Positions 51,540 to 60,601 of a DNA stretch of 64,000 bases are shown here, piece after piece. The stretch covers positions 239,383-303,382 of the forward strand of contig JAUJOF010000002.1 of the NCBI GenBank assembly GCA_030447785.1, written 5' to 3'. This stretch comes from Solirubrobacteraceae bacterium (GTDB lineage: Bacteria; Actinomycetota; Thermoleophilia; Solirubrobacterales; Solirubrobacteraceae). Made by a program: the position numbers and the translations under genes. Numbering within the stretch: position 1 is the first letter of the stretch; the number at the start of each line of letters is the position of its first letter. Under the pieces are notes generated by a model. That model saw nothing but the letters and a program-made list of their open reading frames with translations. It did no database searches and had not been told where the DNA came from.

Positions 51540-52930
51540 AGGCTCTGCAGCTCGGAGACGATCTCCCCGACGCTGCCCTTGGCGTCGCCGAAGAGCATCT
51601 GCGTCTTGTCGTTGAAGAACAGCGGGTTCTCGATGCCCGCGAAGCCCGAGCTCATCGAGCGCTTGAGCACGATGATCGACGAGGACTCGTCCACGTTGAG
51701 GATCGGCATGCCGTAAATGGGGGAATCGGGCACGTTGCGCGCGTCGGGGTTGATGACGTCGTTGGCGCCGATGACCAGCGAGACGTCGGTGCGCGGGAAC
51801 TCGCCGTTGATCTCGTCCATCTCCTTGAGCTGGTCGTAGGGCACGTCGGCCTCGGCCAGCAGCACGTTCATGTGGCCGGGCATGCGTCCGGCCACGGGGT
51901 GGATGGCGAACTTCACCTCGATCTGGCGCTTCTCGAGCTCCTTGGTCATCTCGCGCACGGCGTGCTGGGCCTGGGCGACGGCCATGCCGTAACCGGGCAC
52001 GACGACGACCTGGCTGGCGTAGGCCATCTGGATGGCCGCGTCGGCCGCCGAGGTCGAGCGCACCGTGCCCTGCTCGCCCTCCGCGCCGGCCTGCGCGCCA
52101 CCGCCCGCCTGTCCGCCGAAGCCACCCAGCAGGACCGATCCGATCGAGCGGTTCATGGCTTTGGCCATCTGGTTGGTGAGGATGGTGCCGCTGGCGCCCA
52201 CGATCATGCCGGCGACGATCAGCGCCACGTTGTCCAGCGCGACGCCCGCGGCGGCCGCCGACAGGCCGGTGAAGGCGTTGAGCGTGGAGATCACCACCGG
52301 CATGTCCGCCCCGCCGATGGGCAGGACCGCCAGGGTGCCCAGAATCGCCGCGAAGACCAGCAGCAGGATGAACAGCAGCTCGCTGTCCGAGCCCGCCAGC
52401 AGCGCGACGCCGCACGCCAGCGCCGCGGCCATCAGCCCGATGTTGACGAACAGCCCGCCGGGGATCTTCAGGGTCCCCGAGATCAGACCCTGCAGCTTGG
52501 CGAAGGCGATGTTCGAGCCCCAGAAGGAGATCGACCCGATGATGGCCGCGAAGACCAGGGGGACGCCGATCTCCAGGTTGGTGATGTCCCCGCCCGAGCG
52601 GCGGAACTCCGCCCAGGCGATCAGCGCGATCGCCCCGCCCCCCACGCCGTTGAACAGCGCGACCATCTGGGGCATGGCGGTCATCTGCACCCGGCGGGCG
52701 GCGGGCACCCCCACCACCGTGCCGATGACGATCCCCAGCGCGATGAGCGCGTAGTCGCCCACCCCCTGGTCGAACAGGGTGGCCACCACCGCGATGGCCA
52801 TGCCGACCGCGGCGATGCGGTTGCCGCGCACCGCGCGGGTCGGGCTGGTCAGCCCCGCCATGCCCACGATGAACAGCGCGAACGCGACCAGGTAGGCGAT
52901 GCGGACCAGGTCGCCCGTGATCCCCTCCAC
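51536..52930 (-). CDS. pntB: NAD(P) transhydrogenase beta subunit PntB
   Basis: PntB holds the NADP(H) domain and part of the proton channel. GTG 52930 overlaps the stop of the previous gene by one base and has GGAGGAAGG upstream, giving 464 residues. Nine hydrophobic segments come first (with GGGAIALIAWAEF and NIAFAKLQGLISG), then the nucleotide-binding domain VVVPGYGMAVAQAQH, FAIHPVAGRMPGHMNVLLAEA, IGANDVINPDAR and GDAKGSVGEI. Confidence 0.94.
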   Translation of the reverse strand: MEGITGDLVRIAYLVAFALFIVGMAGLTSPTRAVRGNRIAAVGMAIAVVATLFDQGVGDYALIALGIVIGTVVGVPAARRVQMTAMPQMVALFNGVGGGAIALIAWAEFRRSGGDITNLEIGVPLVFAAIIGSISFWGSNIAFAKLQGLISGTLKIPGGLFVNIGLMAAALACGVALLAGSDSELLFILLLVFAAILGTLAVLPIGGADMPVVISTLNAFTGLSAAAAGVALDNVALIVAGMIVGASGTILTNQMAKAMNRSIGSVLLGGFGGQAGGGAQAGAEGEQGTVRSTSAADAAIQMAYASQVVVVPGYGMAVAQAQHAVREMTKELEKRQIEVKFAIHPVAGRMPGHMNVLLAEADVPYDQLKEMDEINGEFPRTDVSLVIGANDVINPDARNVPDSPIYGMPILNVDESSSIIVLKRSMSSGFAGIENPLFFNDKTQMLFGDAKGSVGEIVSELQSL

Positions 52931-53250
52931 TAGCCTTCCTCCCCCTCGCCGGCTCCGGCGGAGGCCTGGCCGCCCGGCTTGCCCTTGAACATCTCGAGCA
53001 TGCGGTCGGTGACCAGAAAGCCCCCGACGATGTTGATGGTTCCGAAGGCGATGGCGATGACCAGGATCAGGTCGTTGACGAAGCCCGTGGCCTCGCCGAT
53101 CACCAGCAGGCCGCCCAGCAGCACGATGCCGTGGATGGCGTTGGTGCCCGACATGAGCGGCGTGTGCAGCGTATTTGGGACCTTGGAGATGACGTAGAAG
53201 CCGACGAAGCCGGCCAGCAGCAGGATCGCGAGCTCGGTGAGCAGGTCCAT
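52930..53250 (-). CDS. pntAB: NAD(P) transhydrogenase alpha subunit part 2 (membrane)
   Basis: A 106-residue membrane subunit with three helices (LAILLLAGFVGFYVISKV, SGTNAIHGIVLLGGLLVIG, LILVIAIAFGTINIVGGFLV) and a Gly/Ala tail. It corresponds to the C-terminal part of single-chain PntA. Overlaps pntAA by one base (TGATG). Confidence 0.93.
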   Translation of the reverse strand: MDLLTELAILLLAGFVGFYVISKVPNTLHTPLMSGTNAIHGIVLLGGLLVIGEATGFVNDLILVIAIAFGTINIVGGFLVTDRMLEMFKGKPGGQASAGAGEGEEG

Positions 53251-54377
53251 CAGGCGGCCGCCTCCACGGCCTGCTTGGCGCCGTCGTGCACGATCTCCCC
53301 GTCACGGGTGACGCACGCCCCCGCGATGACGTCGTCGTCGAAGTCCAGGTGCAGGGCGCCGTCCTCTCCGGTCATGAGGTCCAGCAGGGCCTGGACGTTG
53401 CGCGCGTACAGGGAGGAGGCGTGCTCGGGCATGCTCGAGGGCAGGTTGAGCGGCGAGACGATCGTCACGCCGTGCTCGACCACCGTCTCCCCCGGCTGGG
53501 TGAGCTCGCAGTTGCCCCCCGACTCGCCGGCCAGGTCGACGATCACGCCGCCCTGGGGCATGCCCTCCACGGCCGCTGCGGTGATGAGCTTGGGCGCGGG
53601 GCGCCCGGGCACCAGCGCGGTGGTCACCACCACGTCGAAGCCCTTGATGGCCTCGGTCAGCTCCTCCTGCTGGGCGGCCTTCTCCTCGTCGGTCAGCTCG
53701 CGCGCGTAGCCGCCCTCCCCCTCGGCGCCCTTGCCCGCCTCCAGCTCCAGGAACGCCGCGCCCAGCGACTCGATCTGCTCGGCCACGTCCGAGCGCACGT
53801 CGTAGCCGGTGACCCGCGCGCCCAGCCGCCGGGCGGTGGCGATGGCCTGCAGGCCCGCCACGCCGGCGCCCAGCACGAGCACCTTGGCCGGCGGGATGGT
53901 ACCCGCCGCGGTCATGAGCATCGGGAAGAAGCGGCCCATGTGCTCGGAGGCCAGCAGAATGGCCTTGTAGCCGCCCACGTTGGCCTGGGAGCTCAGCGCG
54001 TCCATGGCCTGTGCGCGGCTGATGCGGGGGATGGCCTCCATGGCCAGGGCGGTCACCCCGCCGTCGGCCAGCGCGCGGATGGTGGCCGGCTGGGTGAGCG
54101 GTCCCAGGAAGCCGATCAGCACCGAGCCGCTGCCCAGCTTGGCGATCTCCTCCTCGGTCGGCGCGGCGACCTTGGCCACGACGTCGGCGGTCCACGCGTC
54201 GGTGGCCAGCGTGGCGCCGGCCTCCTCGAAGGCGGCGTCCAGCAGGGCGGCCTGCTCGCCCGCGCCGGGCTCGACGACCACCTCGTGATCCTTGGCCGCC
54301 AGCTTGCGCACGACGTCGGGGACGAGCGCCACCCGGCGCTCCCCCGGCACGGATTCTTTGGGGATCCCGACCCGCAT
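53250..54377 (-). CDS. pntAA: NAD(P) transhydrogenase alpha subunit part 1 (NAD domain)
   Basis: A 375-residue soluble subunit with the alanine dehydrogenase/PNT fold: MRVGIPKESVPGERRVALVP, VTALAMEAIPRISRAQAMD, KVLVLGAGVAGLQAIATARRLGA (NAD loop) and GGVIVDLAGESGGNCELT. First of the three pnt genes. The complex couples hydride transfer from NADH to NADP+ to proton entry. Confidence 0.94.
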   Translation of the reverse strand: MRVGIPKESVPGERRVALVPDVVRKLAAKDHEVVVEPGAGEQAALLDAAFEEAGATLATDAWTADVVAKVAAPTEEEIAKLGSGSVLIGFLGPLTQPATIRALADGGVTALAMEAIPRISRAQAMDALSSQANVGGYKAILLASEHMGRFFPMLMTAAGTIPPAKVLVLGAGVAGLQAIATARRLGARVTGYDVRSDVAEQIESLGAAFLELEAGKGAEGEGGYARELTDEEKAAQQEELTEAIKGFDVVVTTALVPGRPAPKLITAAAVEGMPQGGVIVDLAGESGGNCELTQPGETVVEHGVTIVSPLNLPSSMPEHASSLYARNVQALLDLMTGEDGALHLDFDDDVIAGACVTRDGEIVHDGAKQAVEAAA

Positions 54378-54391
54378 CGCGGCCGGTCAAC

Positions 54392-55336
54392 CTACTCCAT
54401 CGCTGCCCCGAGGGGCCGCCCGGCCGCGATCGGCAGGGCGATCGGGGCCCCGCCGGCGGTGGCGACGGCAAAGCCGCCCGAGATCGCGCCGGAGCGCAAG
54501 GCGCGGGCCGCGTCGGTCACTCCCGCGGCGTCCGTGCCGGTGACAAACCACGTGGGCTCGCGCTGGGCGATGGTGATGGCGGTGACCAGGCCGGCGCTCG
54601 TGCGCAGCGTGCGCTCGATCTCTCCCTCGGGCGTGAGGAGGTTCAGCGCGCGGGCGTCGTCGGAGAACGTGGCGTAGACCCCGGAGGCCCGGGGTCCCGC
54701 GCGGATCGCCTCGGAGGCCGCGTCGGCGGTGCGCAGGCGCTCCCATGGGCCGACCAGGACGCGCAGCGTCTCGTCGGCCACCGAGTTGCCCACGCCGCCG
54801 CTGCCCGCGGCCACGCCGCGGGCGACCAGCGCGCGCGTGACCGTCTCGCAGGGCTGGTCGCCCGGCGTGACGCACTCCACGCGCACCGGGATGCGCTCAC
54901 CGCCCAGCCCCGTGGTGAAGGGGGCGGGGAAGGCTCCGGTGACCGCGCGGCTGGGCGGGGCCTCGCGGGCGTGCAGGTCGAACCACACGTGGTCCCCCGG
55001 GCGCACGCGCACCTGTCCGGGCGGGCGGCGCTCCAGCGCGCCGTTGACGTGCAGGGTCCACGTCCGGCCCTCGCCGGCCCGCGCGTCGCCGATCGCCCCG
55101 ACCTCGCCTCCGCCACCGGCGATGCCCACGGGCGCGACCTCCTGAAGGAGGCCCAGCGCGGAGGTCTCCCCGGGCTGGCGGACCTCCCGGCGCACCAGCG
55201 CCCGGGCGCCGAAGGACTCGGTGGCCAGCACGGTGGTCGGGCGCGAACCGGCGCCGGCCGAGCCGCCGCCGCAGCCGGCCGCGGCGGTGGTGAGGGCGGC
55301 CAGGAGCGCGAGCATCAGCAGGCGGCGGGGGGTCAA
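54392..55336 (-). CDS. lipoprotein with DUF4430-like domain
   Basis: A 314-residue predicted lipoprotein: LALLAALTTAAAGC ends with the lipobox cysteine (residue 22). A DUF4430-like segment follows (GLLQEVAPVGIAGGGG, RTWTLHVNGALERRPPGQ, RVRPGDHVWFDLH). The start is TTG 55336; an in-frame ATG at 55315 (MLALLAAL) is an alternative. It ends 15 bases before pntAA. No catalytic motif; relatives bind cobalamin-like or other ligands, which is only suggestive here given the cobalamin genes on the other strand. Confidence 0.65.
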   Translation of the reverse strand: MTPRRLLMLALLAALTTAAAGCGGGSAGAGSRPTTVLATESFGARALVRREVRQPGETSALGLLQEVAPVGIAGGGGEVGAIGDARAGEGRTWTLHVNGALERRPPGQVRVRPGDHVWFDLHAREAPPSRAVTGAFPAPFTTGLGGERIPVRVECVTPGDQPCETVTRALVARGVAAGSGGVGNSVADETLRVLVGPWERLRTADAASEAIRAGPRASGVYATFSDDARALNLLTPEGEIERTLRTSAGLVTAITIAQREPTWFVTGTDAAGVTDAARALRSGAISGGFAVATAGGAPIALPIAAGRPLGAAME

Positions 55337-55368
55337 CAGGGCGCGACATTCTGGCAGACTCGCTAGGC

Positions 55369-55926
55369 GTGACCGTCAACCTCACCCGCATCTACACGAA
55401 GCTGGGCGACCAGGGCGAGACCCACCTGGGCGATATGAGCCGGGTGGCCAAGAACCACCCGCGCATCGAGGCCTACGGCGACGTCGACGAGCTCAACGCG
55501 CAGCTCGGCCTTCTGTTGACGGTCGACGCGCTGCCCGATGGCTACCGCGACTGGCTCGTGCGGGTGCAGAACGACCTCTTCGACGTGGGCGCCGACCTGG
55601 CGGTGCCACCCGGCGGCGATGAGGGCCGTGAGCGCCTGCGCGTCTCGAGCGAGCAGACCACGTGGCTGGAGGAGCGCTGCGACGAGGTCAACGCCGGCCT
55701 GCCGGCGCTGAAGTCCTTCCTGCTGCCGGGCGGGACCGTGGCCGCGGCCCACCTGCACGTCTGCCGCACCGTGTGCCGGCGCGCCGAGCGCCGGGCGCTG
55801 GAGGTAGACGACGCCAACCCCGAGGTAGTGCGCTACCTCAACCGCCTGTCGGACCTGCTGTTCATCCTCGGCCGCGGCGCCAACGCGGGCGAGGAGCCCC
55901 TGTGGCAGCCGGGGCGCTTCCGCTGA
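55369..55926 (+). CDS. cob(I)alamin adenosyltransferase, PduO type
   Basis: This enzyme makes adenosylcobalamin from cob(I)alamin and ATP. The 185-residue protein has the PduO-type hallmarks: TRIYTKLGDQGETHLGD, EAYGDVDELNAQLG, LPGG with AAAHLHVCRTVCRRAERR, and YLNRLSDLLFILGRGAN. GTG 55369 is the start. cobS follows 25 bases later. Confidence 0.93.
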   Translation: MTVNLTRIYTKLGDQGETHLGDMSRVAKNHPRIEAYGDVDELNAQLGLLLTVDALPDGYRDWLVRVQNDLFDVGADLAVPPGGDEGRERLRVSSEQTTWLEERCDEVNAGLPALKSFLLPGGTVAAAHLHVCRTVCRRAERRALEVDDANPEVVRYLNRLSDLLFILGRGANAGEEPLWQPGRFR

Positions 55927-55951
55927 GCGCCGCGCGCACGCCGGCGCCCGC

Positions 55952-56704
55952 GTGAACGCCGGCCCGCTGGCCGACCTGCGCGCGGCGGTCGGCTTCCTCA
56001 CCCGGCTGCCGGTCGGCGGAGCGTTCGTGGCCCTCGATCCGACACGGCTGTCACGCGCCGCGGCGTGGTTTCCGGTGGTGGGCCTGCTCGTCGGCGGGGC
56101 GCTGGGAGGTACCCGCCTGCTGGCCGACCTCGCGCTGCCCCCGGGCGCGGCGACGGTGCTCGCGCTGGCCGCCGCGATCGTGGTGACCGGCGCGCTGCAC
56201 GAGGACGGCCTGGCCGACGCGGCCGACGGCCTGGGCGCCCACGTCGACCGCGCCCGCCGGCTGGAGATCCTGCGCGACTCGCGCATCGGCGCATACGGGG
56301 CGATCGCCCTCGTGCTCGTGCTGCTGTTGTCCTGGACGCTGCTGAGCGGGCTCAGCGGCGAGGAGGTCCTGCGCGCCGCGCTGTGCGCCCACGTCCTGGG
56401 GCGTTGGTCGATCCTCCCCCACTCGCTGCTGTCCCCCGCGCGGATGGGCGACGACTCGGCGGGCACGCTGGTGCGCGCCCGACCGGGCGGCCTGGCCGCC
56501 GGCAGCGCGGTCGCGGTCGCGGTGACGCTGCTCGCGGCGGGCGTGGGCGCGGGGCTGGTCGCGCTGGCCGTCGCGGTGGCGGTGACCGCCGCCGGCGCGG
56601 CCGTCATGGCGCGCGTCCTCGGCGGGGTGACCGGCGACACCTTCGGCGCGGTCAGCAAGCTGGTCGAGGTGAGCGTCTACGCCGCGCTGGTGGCGGCCTG
56701 GTGA
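55952..56704 (+). CDS. cobS: adenosylcobinamide-GDP ribazoletransferase CobS
   Basis: CobS joins adenosylcobinamide-GDP and alpha-ribazole in the last step of cobalamin assembly. The 250-residue membrane protein has FLTRLPVGGAF, the signature ALHEDGLADAADGLG, LRDSRIGAYGAIALV and GGVTGDTFGAVSKLVEV. GTG 55952 is the start. It fits with the preceding adenosyltransferase as a cobalamin pair; no other cob genes are in view. Confidence 0.92.
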   Translation: MNAGPLADLRAAVGFLTRLPVGGAFVALDPTRLSRAAAWFPVVGLLVGGALGGTRLLADLALPPGAATVLALAAAIVVTGALHEDGLADAADGLGAHVDRARRLEILRDSRIGAYGAIALVLVLLLSWTLLSGLSGEEVLRAALCAHVLGRWSILPHSLLSPARMGDDSAGTLVRARPGGLAAGSAVAVAVTLLAAGVGAGLVALAVAVAVTAAGAAVMARVLGGVTGDTFGAVSKLVEVSVYAALVAAW

Positions 56705-56720
56705 GGCACAATGGCCGGCG

Positions 56721-56993
56721 ATGGAGCACTTGGCCGTCCTCTTCTATGACTACCCGCCCGACGTGCTCGAGCGGCGCGAACCCCACCGCGAGGGGCACCT
56801 CGACCTGCTGCGCGAGGCGCACGGCGCGGGCGACTGTGTGATGGCGGGCGCCCTGGGCGACCCGCCGCACGGCGCGGCGATCGTCTTCCGCTCCGCCGAG
56901 GCCGCCGCCGCGTTCGCGGAGCGAGACCCCTACGTGTCCGCCGGGGTGGTCAGCGCCCACCGCGTCGAGCCCTGGGCGGTCGTGATCTCCTAG
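56721..56993 (+). CDS. YciI-like protein
   Basis: A 90-residue single-domain protein with the YciI pattern: HLAVLFYDYPPD, REPHREGHLDLLREAHGAG, AGALGDPPHGAAIVFRS and FAERDPYVSAGVV. Some relatives have hydrolase or dehalogenase activity; here unknown. Confidence 0.85.
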   Translation: MEHLAVLFYDYPPDVLERREPHREGHLDLLREAHGAGDCVMAGALGDPPHGAAIVFRSAEAAAAFAERDPYVSAGVVSAHRVEPWAVVIS

Positions 56994-57190
56994 CTCCATG
57001 ACGATGCCGGGGATCCGCTGTGCGCATCGGGCGTCTCGCCGATTCGTCGCTCGCTCGCGCGAAAATTCTTCGTCGGTCGGCGCATCCGTCGAACGGCGGA
57101 CGGCGGGCGCGACCGAACAGACGGACGTCAACGCGGGCGCGCGCGGGGGTAAGGACCCCGCCGAACAGCCGACGATGCCAGGGAGGAACC

Positions 57191-57463
57191 ATGGAGGCTC
57201 ACCAGCCGCAGCACGAAATCACGGAGCAGCAGATCAAGGTTCGGGAGGTCACCCATTATCAGTTCAGCTGGACGCAGGAGGCGCCGGGCACCGAGGGCAC
57301 CTTCACGCTGCAGCTCATCCTCGACAACGGGGTGGAGGAGCACGTCCTGCGCCCCACCGCCGATGACACGGACGTGCTCGACGACCTGTTTCGCAGCGAG
57401 AGCAAGGCCTACTTCGATCTGGAGCGCAAGGTCCTGATGTTCGGCGTCAACCCGACGAGCTGA
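57191..57463 (+). CDS. conserved hypothetical protein
   Basis: A 90-residue product from ATG 57191 with GGGAGG just upstream. It is acidic, beta-rich in appearance (VREVTHYQFSWTQEAPG, GTFTLQLILDNGVEEHVL, YFDLERKVLMFGV) and has no membrane segment or cysteine. Family not recognised. A possible promoter lies in the 200-base gap upstream. Confidence 0.65.
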   Translation: MEAHQPQHEITEQQIKVREVTHYQFSWTQEAPGTEGTFTLQLILDNGVEEHVLRPTADDTDVLDDLFRSESKAYFDLERKVLMFGVNPTS

Positions 57464-57886
57464 GCGGACGGGCTTCGGCCTACTGCGAGCGGGGCCGCGC
57501 CGGGGGCGTCCCGCTGGGCAGGAGTGAGCGACCGGTAGGGGTGAACGACGCGGCGCCGGGAGCTATCCACGGGCGGCCGCCGGCGATGGGCTTCGTGCCA
57601 GAGGTCGCGCTTCCGCACGTCGGCCATCGCGTGCTATCCCCGTCGATCATCGGGGCAGCCCCGGCCGGATCCCGGCTTGGCCCGATTCCGGCCCGATGGC
57701 CTCCGAGGTCGTTTGCATCCGCAGGCGAGATTCCCCGGCGCTCTCGGGCGCGCATTCCCTGAGTGCGCCCGTGGCCCGGGTCGAGCGGTTGGCCGAGTCT
57801 CGGCCCGACGGAGCCCAACCAGGCAGTCGGGCCGATCGGGCCAACCCCTATAGGCGGCCCGGCTCGATCCCGGCCCGGTAGCCATC
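57464..57886 (+). other. 423-bp stretch without a gene
   Basis: Between two convergent genes. It is rich in repeated CGGGCCG/CGGCCCG motifs (about 57660-57880), some forming imperfect palindromes such as GGCCCGATCGGGCC. No tRNA, coding frame with support, or terminator with a U-run was found. Confidence 0.45.
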
Positions 57887-58459
57887 TCAGCCACCCAGGT
57901 ACCGGCGGATGTCCGCGAGCAGCTCGGCGGACGACGCGTAGCCGCCCTGGTGGACCTGCACGAGCTCGCCGCGGCGGTCGAAGAACGCGGTGACCGGGAA
58001 GTTCTGCCCCAGACCGAGGCGCTGCGCGACGTCGCCGTCCACGTCCTCGATGCTCGGGTAGGGCACGGGCTGGCGGGCGAGGAAGCGCCGCGCCGCCTCG
58101 CCGGAGTCCATCGCGTTGACGCCGAGGAACGCCACGCGCGTGCCGATCTGCCGCGCCGCTTGCGCGAAGGCGGGGAACTCCGCCTTGCACGGGCCGCACC
58201 AGGACGCCCACTTGTTCAGCACCACGGGGTAGCCGCGCAGCGCGCGCAGGCGCGCTTCGAGGTCGCCGCGCTCGATCGTGTTCCCCCGGGCGTACAGCCG
58301 CGCCAGCGGCGCCGGAGCGCCGGCCAGCGCGCGCTGCTGCTCGGCGAGCGACGGGTTCTGCCGGCGGTCGGGGGCCTCGTCGCCGCCCGCCTGGGAGAGG
58401 CCGACGACCAGGACCGCCGCGAGGGCGACGAGCGCGAGGGGGAGGAGCAGGCGACGCAT
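57887..58459 (-). CDS. TlpA-like membrane-anchored thioredoxin
   Basis: A 190-residue protein from ATG 58457-58459 (MRRLLLPLALVALAAVLVVG signal anchor). The thioredoxin domain has VVLNKWASWCGPCKAEFPAFAQ with a CGPC active site, VAFLGVNAMDS, PYPSIEDVDGDVAQRLG and the cis-Pro region NFPVTAFFDRRGELV. It likely reduces extracytoplasmic disulfides, for instance in cytochrome c maturation, although no ccm gene is nearby. Confidence 0.88.
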   Translation of the reverse strand: MRRLLLPLALVALAAVLVVGLSQAGGDEAPDRRQNPSLAEQQRALAGAPAPLARLYARGNTIERGDLEARLRALRGYPVVLNKWASWCGPCKAEFPAFAQAARQIGTRVAFLGVNAMDSGEAARRFLARQPVPYPSIEDVDGDVAQRLGLGQNFPVTAFFDRRGELVQVHQGGYASSAELLADIRRYLGG

Positions 58460-58751
58460 CCCGACAGCTTCGCAGACGCCTGACGGTGCGCTCGACCCTC
58501 GCATCACACGGCGGAGGCGGAGCGCCAGGGCCTCGTGTGCGTCGTTCGGTCGGGATCCGTCGAAGCTGCGCGGCTTCTACCCCGGCCACGAAGCGCGCGA
58601 GGAACCCCAGGGACCCGAGCCGCCGGGCACGCGCTCAGGCGGGCGAGGAATCCCAGGGACTCAGGGCCGCTGCCGGCCGAGGCTGTCCCCACGAGCCCCA
58701 CGGCCGCGCATGTCCCCATGCCTGTCCCACGGACGCCCCCTGAACGACGAG

Positions 58752-58775
58752 AACGCCCAGTTCATGGGCGTTTTC
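58752..58775 (+). terminator. intrinsic terminator-like hairpin
   Basis: AACGCCCA, loop GTTCA, TGGGCGTT, then TTC: an 8-bp stem whose right arm runs into TTTTC on the plus strand. The minus strand has no matching U-run. No plus-strand gene ends just upstream, so it may be a boundary element. Confidence 0.55.
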
Positions 58776-58788
58776 TGAGTACCGCTAC

Positions 58789-58823
58789 GGGGATTCGAAA
58801 GCTGCTTGCGAATCCGTAGCCGT
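58789..58823 (+). repeat. bulged inverted repeat next to the integrase, possible attachment-site region
   Basis: CTACGGGGATTCG and CGAATCCGTAG pair along 11 bp with a two-base GG bulge around an 11-base loop. It lies about 50 bases beyond the integrase stop, the usual place for an integrase-bound att site. The second att copy is not in the window, so this is unproven. Confidence 0.35.
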
Positions 58824-58869
58824 TGACGATTTGCCTGCTACAGCGGCCTTTCGACCGCTGGGCGACCGC

Positions 58870-60139
58870 TCAGGACCGCGTGATTCCAGGGGTTGACTGG
58901 CCCATCACTGGCCCATCGGAGTCGGTCGACGGGGCTGGGAGCTCCGTAGCGCCGAGGTAGGCGTCGAGCTTGGCGGTGGCCTGCCGCTCCCAGCCGGGGA
59001 CGGCCTTGGCGTAGATGTTCATGGTGGTCCGGATGTCGGCGTGGCCCATCGCGGTCTGGGCCTCCTTCGGTGTGAGCCCGGCGGCGGCGAGGTAGCTCGC
59101 GCAGGTGTGACGCGCCTCGTGCGGAGTGAGCGGCTCGAGCGCGTCCTCGCGCGCCTTGACCCATACGTGCTTGGGACCGGAGGATTCGGGGTTGGCGGTT
59201 TGCTTCCAGCCCCAGGCGCGGAGTGCGCGCGAGCGTGGCGTGGAGCGCACGAAGGCCTGCGTGGGGGTGCGGCCAAAGCAGAGGTCGTCGCCGTCTCGGC
59301 CGGTGGCGAGCTTGCGGCGGGCAAGGTCGGCGCGCAGCCGGCCGACCAGCGGGACGGTGCGGGCGCCCGCCGTCGTCTTCGTGTCCTGCTCGCCCTCGGC
59401 GTCGTCCCAGCCCGCCTGCACGCGGATGACCCCGGCGTCGAAGTCCACGTGGCGCCAGCGCAGCGCTCGAAGCTCCCCGACGCGCAGCCCGGCATAGAAC
59501 GCGGTCGACCACCAAGCCCGCTCATCGTCGGGCAGCGCGTCGAGAAGCACCCCGGCCCTTTCGGGGTCGACGACTTTGCGGGGCTCGGAGGTGAGCGCCG
59601 GGAGACGGAGCTTCTCGACGGGGCTACGACCGATCTGCTCATCCTGCATTGCGCGGCGATACAGCACGCGCAGCGGATCAAGCTTGTTGCGGACGGTCGA
59701 GCCAGCGAGGCCGGCGACGTGCATGTCGTCTACGAGGCGTTGGACGTCCGCGCGGCGGACCTCGGTCAACCGCAGGTGCCCGAGCTTGGGCGCCAAGTAC
59801 CTGCGGATCGCCTCCTTGTAGCTGCGGACGGTGGATGCGCGGTAGGGCCGCCCGGAACGATCCAGGATGGTGCCCTTCGCCATGCCGGTGGTAAGTCCCT
59901 CGAGCGCTGCGGCCACGGTAGGCCCGGCGGGCGCCACGACCGTCATCTCGCCCTGCCTCATGGCGACGAGCGCGTCTTGGCGCCAAAGCCTGGCGGCGGA
60001 CTTGCTGTCAAAGGTGCGCCGGAGCTTCTTGCCGGCGCGGTGGTCGTAAACCTCGGCGCGGTAGGCAGGCCTGCAGCACCTTCCGTCGGCGCGCGCCCTT
60101 GCAGGTCTTGCGGTGACGAACCTGGATGCCAGCGGCCAT
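58870..60139 (-). CDS. int: tyrosine site-specific integrase, N-terminus frameshifted
   Basis: The catalytic part from ATG 59961 is in one frame (363 residues): a SAM-like core (STVRSYKEAIRRYLAPKLGHLRL, VRNKLDPLRVLYRRAMQDE), then the catalytic residues in FYAGLRVGELRALRW (Arg), LTPHEARHTCASYLAAAG (His, Arg), MGHADIRTTMNIY (His, Tyr). Upstream, MAAGIQVRHRKTCKG from ATG 60139 and AYRAEVYDHRAGKKLRRTF (arm-type binding domain) are in two frames that join if one base is removed near 60095, giving 422 residues. Likely function: integration and excision of the element with Xis. Confidence 0.85.
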
Positions 60140-60284
60140 CAGCGTGACGTCCTTACTCGTGCCTGGCCTCAGCAAGCGAGCGGCAGGTCTGGGTGCGGGC
60201 TCGCTCTCCTGGTGCGGCGCTGAACACCACGCTCGACTCTACCTCCCACGTTGGCCTCTTGCGTGCCCGAGGGTCGAGGCGCAA

Positions 60285-60480
60285 TCACGCCACGGTATCT
60301 AGCGCTCGGGCGGCGTTCTCTTCGAGCCACCGCTCCAGTTCACGCACTGGTACCAAGCGCATTCGCCCGAGCCGCACCAGTCGAAGCGTCGGCTGGCAGT
60401 GGCGCTCGAAGGAATCCAGCGACATGCCCAGCGCAGAGGCGGCCTCTTCACGTGAGAGAGCAAGTCGCGGAATGGGCGCG
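60285..60480 (-). pseudogene. xis: excisionase (Xis) main part, separated from its start by IS21
   Basis: The minus-strand frame encodes PIPRLALSREEAASALGMS and LDSFERHCQPTLRLVRLGRM, a MerR-like helix-turn-helix of the excisionase type, ending RALDTVA. The first ten codons lie at 62702-62724 beyond the IS21 element; removing the IS and one GCGCG copy restores a 72-residue protein starting MAGVKGETAPIPRL. As it stands, a GTG at 60533 inside the IS end is in frame and would give an 82-residue version with a new start. Located upstream of int. Confidence 0.75.
60476..60480 (+). repeat. left target-site duplication of the IS21 element
   Basis: GCGCG, matching 62697-62701. Five bases is within the range usual for IS21 elements. 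Confidence 0.75.
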
Positions 60481-60601
60481 TGTCGGCGCCGGGTGAAAAC
60501 TAGGCCACCTGCGCCGGTTGAAATGTGGGCCACCTGGGTCGTTGTCCGGTGGTCTGCGGAGCCTGGGCTCGTTTGCGCAGAGCGAGCTCGGGAGGACCGG
60601 G

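Larger units (their letters stand above)
58460..58869 (+). other. 410-bp non-coding stretch between TlpA-like gene and integrase
   Basis: Holds an imperfect direct repeat (CGAGGAACCCCAGGGAC near 58598 and CGAGGAATCCCAGGGAC near 58644), a terminator-like hairpin (58752-58775) and a bulged inverted repeat (58789-58823). Its position next to a tyrosine integrase makes it a candidate for an attachment site. No tRNA gene was recognised. Confidence 0.45.

Noticed and set aside
49553-52933. 1126-codon plus-strand frame opposite DUF72 and pntB
   Set aside because: Antisense shadow with repetitive composition; pntB and DUF72 motifs on the other strand are unequivocal.
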